The notes under the pieces are model-generated. The model did not search any database. It had not been told where the DNA came from and worked only from the letters and a program-made list of their open reading frames with translations. From NCBI GenBank assembly GCA_900548135.1, contig URJC01000126.1, positions 1-7,169 on the forward strand: DNA of 7,169 bases. Reading direction: 5' to 3'. The stretch comes from an uncultured Odoribacter sp. Lineage in GTDB: Bacteria; Bacteroidota; Bacteroidia; Bacteroidales; Marinifilaceae. Made by a program: the position numbers and the translations under genes. Below, piece by piece: positions 1-4,488 of the stretch (position 1 is the first letter of the stretch; each line of letters opens with the position of its first letter).

Positions 1-815
1 TTGACTTCTATATTCACCTTAAAATCTTTATCCAGACCGTGTGTCCTCAGGAAACCGATTACGGTTTCTGTATCCACGTCATACTGGTGTTTCATGGGTT
101 CCATCGGTTTGGGTTCAATCAGGAAAGTTCCTTTAAACCCTTTAGCCCGGGCATAATCACGGGCTTTGGTCAACATCATGGCCAGATGTTCTTTTTCACG
201 CTTCTGATCGGTATTCAGCAAGGACATATAACCTTCCCGTCCTCCCCAGAATACGTAGTTTTCTCCTTCCAGGGCAATGGTTGCATCAATGGCATTTTTG
301 ATTTGTACGGCAGCCCGGGCAACTACGTTGAAATCGGGATTCGTGGCTGCACCGTTCATGTAACGGGCATGCCCGAATACGTTGGCCGTTCCCCACAATA
401 GTTTTATGCCGGTCTGTGCCTGTTTCTGTCTGGCATAGGCAACTATCTCTTTCAGATTGGCTTCGTATTCCCCGATGGTAGCTGCCTCTGCCACCAGGTC
501 TACATCATGGAAACAATAGTATTCGATACCACATTTCTGCATAAATTCGAATCCGGCATCCATTTTATCTTTTGCTGCCTGTATGGGATCAGTTGCGCTA
601 TTCCAGGGAAAGGTTTTTGTACCGCCTCCAAACTGGTCAGTCCCTTCTGCACAAAGCGTATGCCACCAGGCCATCGAGAAACGTAACCAGTCTTTCATCT
701 TTTTGCCGCCTACTATTTTTTCTGCTTCATAATAACGGAATGCAAGCGGATTTTTACTTTCTTTACCTTCAAATTGAATCTTACCGATTCCTGGAAAATA
801 TTCTTTTGTTGTCAT
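1..815 (-). CDS. xylA: Xylose isomerase XylA, N-terminal 271 residues (3' end cut by window edge)
   Basis: Cytoplasmic xylose isomerase (D-xylose to D-xylulose), first step of the isomerase pathway. The frame begins at ATG 815-813 and stays open to the left edge, giving 271 complete codons of a protein that is usually about 438 residues in Bacteroidales. Visible family signatures: FHDVD (H103 and D106, matching the E. coli active-site His101 and Asp104), [16 protein letters not shown] (140-155), [10 protein letters not shown] (187-196), and IEPKPMEP with metal ligand E234 and K236. The visible part ends at NIEV, where E270 matches the metal ligand Glu268 of E. coli. The remaining metal ligands lie outside the window. 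It follows xylB by 51 bases on the same strand and has no promoter of its own that I can see, so it is probably the third gene of the xyl operon. No damage is seen in the visible part. The call rests on near-complete motif agreement. Confidence 0.97.
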   Translation of the reverse strand, partial: MTTKEYFPGIGKIQFEGKESKNPLAFRYYEAEKIVGGKKMKDWLRFSMAWWHTLCAEGTDQFGGGTKTFPWNSATDPIQAAKDKMDAGFEFMQKCGIEYYCFHDVDLVAEAATIGEYEANLKEIVAYARQKQAQTGIKLLWGTANVFGHARYMNGAATNPDFNVVARAAVQIKNAIDATIALEGENYVFWGGREGYMSLLNTDQKREKEHLAMMLTKARDYARAKGFKGTFLIEPKPMEPMKHQYDVDTETVIGFLRTHGLDKDFKVNIEV

Positions 816-866
816 CGTTTTATTGTTTATGTTTAAATATCATCGTGTTTGAGTGTTCTATGATCG
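816..866 (-). other. xylB-xylA intergenic spacer
   Basis: This 51-base AT-rich spacer separates the end of the shifted xylB frame from the xylA start codon. I see no TAnnTTTG promoter element, no hairpin with a T run and no copy of the TTGAAATACAA element, which fits a simple intra-operon junction. The bases just before the xylA ATG are A-rich on the coding strand, as is common for Bacteroidota start sites. Confidence 0.5.
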
Positions 867-2335
867 TTAATCGTTACCTTGGACGCAGGTCCTTATCAGT
901 CTTTTCCATCGTCCGTAAGCTTCCAGGTAAATTTCCTTTCCGCGGCTTTCCGGTTCCACGACAGCTTGTTTTTTCAGGGTAGCAAATGCTTCCCGGGGAG
1001 AACGGTAAATCCCGGCTCCGATTCGTCAGTGTCATATAGTTCAATCGTTGCACCGCTAACGTTTGCTAAGGCTTGCCGGAAAACGGGACTCAGAAACATA
1101 TTGGCTTGTCCGGCACGAATCACCCGGATAGCCATGCCCATCGATTTCATGATCTCCATCCCGTATTCAAAGGAAAAAACAATTCCTTCCTGAGCTGCAC
1201 GAACCAGATCCGAACGGTGATGTGTGTTGAAATTGATGCCATGAACGGAACAATTGGTTTGTTTGTTTTTTAGAATCCGTTCGGCTCCGTTGCCGAAAGG
1301 AATGATGGAAATCCCCCGGGCTCCCGGTACGGATTGGGCTGCCAGACGATTCATATCTTTGTAACTCATATTTTCAGAAACTATGTTTTTCCGCATCCAG
1401 GAATTTAAAATTCCTGTTCCATTAATACATAACAATACGCCTAAGCGGATTTGCTCAGGAGTGTAATTGACATGGGCAAAGGTATTGACCCGGGATTCCG
1501 GATCGTAGTTTACTTGTCCTAATACTCCATAAACGACACCGGAAGTTCCTGCTGTGGATGCTATTTCCCCGGGATGCAGTACATTGAGCGATAAAGCATT
1601 ATTAGGCTGGTCACCTGCCCGGTAACAAACCGGAGTTCCGGTTTTCAGACCTAATTCTGCGGCTATACTTGCCGATACTTCTCCCTGATAACCGAAAACC
1701 GGACAGTGCCCTGGCAACTGTTGCCAGTCGAAGCCAAAATAGTTCATGATATCTTGCGACACTTCATTTTTTACGAAATCCCAAAAAATACCTTCCGATA
1801 ATCCTTCTGTGGTGGTTGCTATTGTTCCTGTCAGTTTCATTGCGATATAATCGCCCGGTAGCATGAATTTGTCCGTTTGTTCATAAAGCTCTGGTTCGTT
1901 TTCCTTTACCCAGGCTAGTTTGGCTGCTGTAAAATTGCCCGGAGAATTTAATAAGTGCTGAAGGCATTTTTCTTTACCGATTGTCCGGAAAGCTTTTTCT
2001 CCGTAAGCTACGGCCCGGCTGTCACACCAGATGATGGAGGGACGCAAAACTTGCTGTTTCCGGTTGACCAATACCAATCCGTGCATTTGCCAGGATATAC
2101 CGATGGCTTTGATCGCTTCACCTTTTATACCCGATTTTCTCATCACTGACTGATGGGCCAGTTTCAGGTTCTCCCACCATACTTCAGGTTGTTGTTCTGC
2201 CCAACCGGGATAGGGAGCCTGAATTGCCATTTCTGTTTTCGGATAAAAGTCCGATGCGACAATATGTCCCGTCTCAACCTCTACTAAACAGGCTTTTACT
2301 GAGGAACTGCCTATATCATAACCCAATAGATACAT
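867..2335 (-). pseudogene. xylB: Xylulokinase XylB, frameshifted near the 3' end by a predicted small deletion
   Basis: FGGY-family carbohydrate kinase that phosphorylates D-xylulose to xylulose 5-phosphate. The first frame runs from ATG 2335-2333 to a stop at 974 (453 residues). It contains the N-terminal phosphate motif GYDIGSSSVK (5-14), a substrate-loop region with WQMHG (82-86) and IIWCDSR (101-107), catalytic Asp242 in YRAGDQPNNALS, and the second phosphate motif STAGTSG (260-266). After LYDTDE (near 1022-1036) homology stops; the last 15 or so residues are unrelated to xylulokinases. The expected C-terminus continues in the next frame as IGAGIYRSPREAFATL and on to EAYGRWKRLIRT, with a stop at 867-869. 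The Gly/Ala-rich nucleotide-binding loop normally found between these segments (roughly GAxGAARGAG) is missing. The locus is 1469 bases; restoring about 28 would give about 498 residues, the usual family length. Probably a recent inactivation. A programmed -1 frameshift would restore the tail but not the missing loop. Confidence 0.85.
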
Positions 2336-2346
2336 GATTGACTAAA

Positions 2347-3078
2347 TTATAAGGTTACTTTTCGTTTGTTGTATGATATCCGGTCGAATTTGTATAGACG
2401 GGCGGCCCGGTGAGCCACTCCCTGTTCTTTTTCATCCAGAGGGACTACATACTCCATTCCTGCCATCTTTTTGTGGAAATTCCGTACATCACAAGTCTTA
2501 TGATAAATAGTTTCATATAAATGACGTAAATCTGCTGCTGTAAACTTGGACGGAAGCAATTCGAACAAAATGGATGGTTCATATTCTCCCCAGGACTGGA
2601 CTTCTTCTAAAGCTTCCCTGACAATCTGATTGTGGTCGAAAGGCATAGTGGGTAAAGCATTGACCGGAATCCAGTTGACCGATTTGTATTTAGATACGAT
2701 GTTTAACTTCCGGTTAATTTTGCACAGTGATAAATAAGCAATTGTAATCAGCCGTTCGATATGATGATGATATTCCACTTCCAGCCAAAGCCGGTCAGCC
2801 GGACTGGAGGTACGTTGCAGGGAGGTGAAACTTTTAAATTGCCGTAAAGCCATTTTATGTATTCCGGTTAGTTCATATAATACCCGTGCGGCGGCAGTGT
2901 CCGAATCTTCTTCCTGGTAGATCAGGCTTCCCGGTAGTTTCAATTTTTCTTCTCCTGCCGGAAAGTTTTTACGTTCCACCAATAATATGTTCAATTGTTT
3001 TCCATCAAAACCCAAAATAACGCAATCGATTGAGACATAGGCTTGCATATATCCGTTGAACTTCGTTTCGTCTTCCAT
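2347..3078 (-). CDS. xylR: Nudix-fold transcriptional regulator of xylose use (XylR, NrtR-like family)
   Basis: DNA-binding regulator of 243 residues from ATG 3078-3076. Residues about 12-145 form a Nudix-like domain (YVSIDCVILGFDGKQLNILLVER, then KLKLPGSLIYQEE). The Nudix box (G50 to I73) is degenerate: where catalytic enzymes have REUxEE, this protein has RVLYEL, so two of the three box glutamates are lost and hydrolysis is unlikely. The domain more likely senses a ligand. Residues about 165-235 match the C-terminal winged helix of NrtR-type proteins (PSILFELLPSKFTAADLRHL; later NFHKKMAGM and AARLYKFD). Related Bacteroidota proteins sit beside xylB and xylA (as in the Bacteroides thetaiotaomicron xyl locus) or arabinose genes and respond to pentose signals. 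Here it is the first gene of the operon, 11 bases before xylB, and lies behind the promoter and paired repeats at 3100-3200, which suggests autoregulation. Family confidence is high; the exact ligand is inferred. Confidence 0.9.
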   Translation of the reverse strand: MEDETKFNGYMQAYVSIDCVILGFDGKQLNILLVERKNFPAGEEKLKLPGSLIYQEEDSDTAAARVLYELTGIHKMALRQFKSFTSLQRTSSPADRLWLEVEYHHHIERLITIAYLSLCKINRKLNIVSKYKSVNWIPVNALPTMPFDHNQIVREALEEVQSWGEYEPSILFELLPSKFTAADLRHLYETIYHKTCDVRNFHKKMAGMEYVVPLDEKEQGVAHRAARLYKFDRISYNKRKVTL

Positions 3079-3099
3079 ATGATGCTGCTTTTGATGTTA

Positions 3100-3131
3100 C
3101 AAACATAGAAAACCATTTATTTAAAAACAAA
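3100..3131 (-). promoter_or_regulatory. Predicted Bacteroidota-type promoter of the xylR-xylB-xylA operon
   Basis: On the minus strand TATGTTTG (3107-3100) matches the Bacteroidota -7 consensus TAnnTTTG exactly, and TTTG (3131-3128) matches the -33 element, with 20 bases between them, which is the expected spacing. Transcription would start near 3095, giving a short leader of under 20 bases before the xylR start codon at 3078. Confidence 0.75.
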
Positions 3132-3154
3132 TTTTTGGGGTGTTTTGTTGTATG

Positions 3155-3179
3155 TAATATATTGAAATACAATATATTA
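3155..3179. promoter_or_regulatory. AT-rich inverted repeat, candidate XylR operator (copy 1)
   Basis: The arms TAATATATTG and CAATATATTA are perfectly complementary over 10 bases around a 5-base centre AAATA. The core TTGAAATACAA (3162-3172) recurs 26 bases away. The site lies about 24 bases upstream of the -33 element of the xyl operon promoter, a position that suits activation or looping more than direct blocking of the polymerase. That the Nudix regulator binds here is inferred from position. Confidence 0.6.
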
Positions 3180-3182
3180 ATA

Positions 3183-3200
3183 TGTATTTGAAATACAATA
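3183..3200. promoter_or_regulatory. Second copy of the TTGAAATACAA element, with its own short palindrome
   Basis: Positions 3188-3200 repeat 13 bases (TTGAAATACAATA) of the site at 3162-3174, in the same orientation and 26 bases apart, about two and a half helical turns. This copy also lies in a 15-base palindrome, TGTATTT-G-AAATACA (3183-3197). The paired arrangement suggests two regulator dimers, or a dimer with a tandem site. Confidence 0.55.
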
Positions 3201-3394
3201 ACTGTAAAGTGTGATATTGTCCGGACTACAATCAGAATCAAGGACTAAGAAACTAAAAAAAAGGATAATTTTCTTGCTCTATTTTACAATAAGAGTTAAA
3301 GGAAATGTATTGGTGTGAAGAGTTGAATTTGGTGTAGAGGAACGTAATCTTCCCTGTTGGTTCATCACAGGAAGCTGAAACAGGACTTATCTCG
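3201..3394. other. Remainder of the intergenic region downstream of the AraC gene
   Basis: No coding sequence is supported here. On the minus strand, reading out of the AraC-type gene, there are two weak hairpins. The first is at 3374-3349 (CTTCCTGT pairing with ACAGGGAAG, one bulged base, no T run). The second is at 3295-3277 (CTCTTATT pairing with AATAGAG, one bulge), followed about 15 bases later by eight T residues (3262-3255). Either could help end AraC-gene transcription before the xyl promoter, but neither is a textbook intrinsic terminator. A small TTGT-ACAA inverted repeat (3217-3231) is also present. Confidence 0.35.
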
Positions 3395-4282
3395 TTATGT
3401 CTTTTCCTGCCGTCTGTATGCTGAGGGAGTAATACCCATTATTTTAGTAAAAATACGTGAAAAATAGGCTGGTTCCTCAAATCCTACTTTAAGGGCGATT
3501 TCTGACAATTTCAGTGAGGTGAGTTCAATGTATTCACAGGCTTTACGGATCTTCAGCTGGATGTAATAGTTCATCGGAGGAACTCCTGTTTCTTTTTGGA
3601 AAAGAGCTGAAAAATGCGAAACGGAATAATTGAATGTGGTGGCCAGTTGCGATAAGGTTAAGTTAGCCCCCATGTTTTCCTGCATATAATGGATTACTTG
3701 CATGGAAAAAGTCAGTTTATCCTTGTTGTTTGTCTTGTCATGCTTGAATTGTTCCGGCTGGATAAATGAAGAAAGAAAAGGGTAGAGGAACATAGAGGTT
3801 TGAATCATATATTCCTGGGTATAAGCCAGTGAGAAATTACTGTAAATTTCTTCAAAGAGTTCTAACCGGTCTTGTAACCGGGAATCCTGTCCGGGTAAAA
3901 GATATGAGGGGCCGGGCTTACCGGATAGAAAGTGTTGGGCTAACCGCCCCTGAAAATGGAGCCAGTAGATTGTCCAGGGATCCTGTTCATTTGCTCCGAA
4001 AACATAGGGTGTGTTTGGGGGAAGTAATATAAACTGACAGGCAGAAATCTGGTATTCTTTATCGTGGATTTTTATCCATCCTTTTCCTCCTGTACAATAA
4101 ATCAGCATATGATAATCGGTTCCCCGGTTTTTTTGGACATAATGATATTTCACTTTCGGAAAAAAACCTATTTTACGGACATATAATGCTTCCACCAGAG
4201 GATGATGGCTGTATTTTTTTAACAGATCTTCCGGTAATGATAATAGACGCTGGCCCTTGAAACCTTCTTTGATTTTGATCAT
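3395..4282 (-). CDS. AraC-family transcriptional regulator with cupin-like sensor domain
   Basis: Cytoplasmic sugar-responsive regulator of 295 residues. Residues about 30-110 form the N-terminal cupin-like ligand-binding/dimerisation domain (DYHMLIYCTGGKGWIKI, FILLPPNTPYVFGA, PWTIYWLHFQG). The C-terminal DNA-binding domain has two helix-turn-helix units: LTLSQLATTFNYSVSHFSALF (about 208-228) and LKLSEIALKVGFEEPAYFSRIF (about 258-279), followed by the family ending GITPSAYRR. The open frame extends to a TTG at 4309, but ATG 4282 is preferred: related Bacteroidota proteins begin with a MxKIKEGFKG-like sequence, and the predicted -7 promoter element (4314-4307) overlaps that upstream TTG. The gene diverges from the GH92 hydrolase across a 206-base spacer, so the hydrolase is its most likely target. 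It points towards the xyl operon but is 316 bases from xylR, with a separate promoter between. The ligand is unknown; a mannose-containing sugar would fit the neighbour. Confidence 0.9.
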   Translation of the reverse strand: MIKIKEGFKGQRLLSLPEDLLKKYSHHPLVEALYVRKIGFFPKVKYHYVQKNRGTDYHMLIYCTGGKGWIKIHDKEYQISACQFILLPPNTPYVFGANEQDPWTIYWLHFQGRLAQHFLSGKPGPSYLLPGQDSRLQDRLELFEEIYSNFSLAYTQEYMIQTSMFLYPFLSSFIQPEQFKHDKTNNKDKLTFSMQVIHYMQENMGANLTLSQLATTFNYSVSHFSALFQKETGVPPMNYYIQLKIRKACEYIELTSLKLSEIALKVGFEEPAYFSRIFTKIMGITPSAYRRQEKT

Positions 4283-4306
4283 AAATTTTGTGAATACTGC
4301 ATGAAA

Positions 4307-4338
4307 CAAAACTAAAAGGAATCAGAAAATAATGCAAG
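4307..4338 (-). promoter_or_regulatory. Predicted promoter of the AraC-type regulator gene
   Basis: On the minus strand TAGTTTTG (4314-4307) matches TAnnTTTG exactly, with CTTG (4338-4335) as a near -33 element 20 bases upstream. The expected transcription start is near 4302, about 20 bases before ATG 4282. This supports the ATG over the upstream TTG start at 4309, which would be at or above the transcription start. Confidence 0.6.
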
Positions 4339-4365
4339 TAAATCGCCAAAAAGTGTGAATAAAAA

Positions 4366-4390
4366 TACAAAATAGAGAAATAATTTTGTA
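4366..4390. promoter_or_regulatory. Inverted repeat overlapping the GH92 promoter, candidate operator
   Basis: TACAAAAT (4366-4373) and ATTTTGTA (4383-4390) are perfectly complementary 8-base arms separated by 9 bases. The right arm overlaps the predicted -7 element of the GH92 gene, and the whole site lies between the divergent promoters. A regulator bound here could affect the hydrolase promoter directly. Binding by the adjacent AraC protein is inferred only; AraC-type proteins often prefer direct repeats, and AT-rich sequence makes chance palindromes more likely. Confidence 0.4.
4381..4388 (+). promoter_or_regulatory. Predicted -7 element of the GH92 hydrolase promoter
   Basis: TAATTTTG matches TAnnTTTG exactly. 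No good TTTG lies 19-21 bases upstream; the nearest is TGTG at 4354-4357, at a spacing of 23. A sound -7 with a poor -33 fits a promoter that needs an activator, such as the divergent AraC protein. The predicted leader would be about 90 bases. Confidence 0.45.
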
Positions 4391-4404
4391 AGAAAGAGAA
4401 CGTT

Positions 4405-4485
4405 ATGTCCGGCAGTAATCAGGATGGAACTTCTTTTGTGCCGGTGAAGGTGGGCTTATTGGGTTATGAAGAAAATGAGATTTGA
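4405..4485 (+). CDS. Possible 26-residue leader reading frame upstream of the GH92 gene
   Basis: An ATG at 4405 opens 26 codons (beginning MSGSNQDGTSFV and ending LGYEENEI) and stops with TGA at 4483-4485, three bases before the hydrolase ATG and in the same frame. It lies fully within the predicted leader. Within it CCGGCA (4409-4414) and TGCCGG (4439-4444) can pair as a GC-rich 6-bp stem in an otherwise AT-rich spacer. I recognise no homology. It could be a translated leader peptide coupled to the hydrolase, the remnant of an older gene end, or chance. Confidence 0.25.
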   Translation: MSGSNQDGTSFVPVKVGLLGYEENEI

Positions 4486-4488
4486 GAT

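Noticed and set aside
39..401. Plus-strand 120-codon frame
   Set aside because: It lies opposite the well-supported xylA frame and has no recognisable domain.
572..982. Plus-strand 136-codon frame across the xylB-xylA junction
   Set aside because: It is antisense to the xylA 5' end and the xylB 3' end. Its length partly reflects the frame disruption in xylB and it shows no family signature.
974..1036. Programmed -1 frameshifting to rescue XylB
   Set aside because: No slippery heptamer or clear downstream stimulatory structure was seen, and a shift would still leave out the missing loop.
3005..3241. Minus-strand 78-codon frame overlapping the start of xylR and the operator region
   Set aside because: It overlaps the xylR start in another frame, covers the promoter and inverted repeats, and has the composition of translated AT-rich intergenic DNA.
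3349..3374. Hairpin just downstream of the AraC gene as an intrinsic terminator
   Set aside because: The stem has a bulge and there is no T run after it on the minus strand, so it is mentioned only as a weak hairpin.
4283..4309. TTG start at 4309 for the AraC-family gene, adding nine residues
   Set aside because: The extension is not family-like, overlaps the predicted -7 promoter element, and a normal ATG giving the conserved MIKIKEGFKG beginning is available at 4282.
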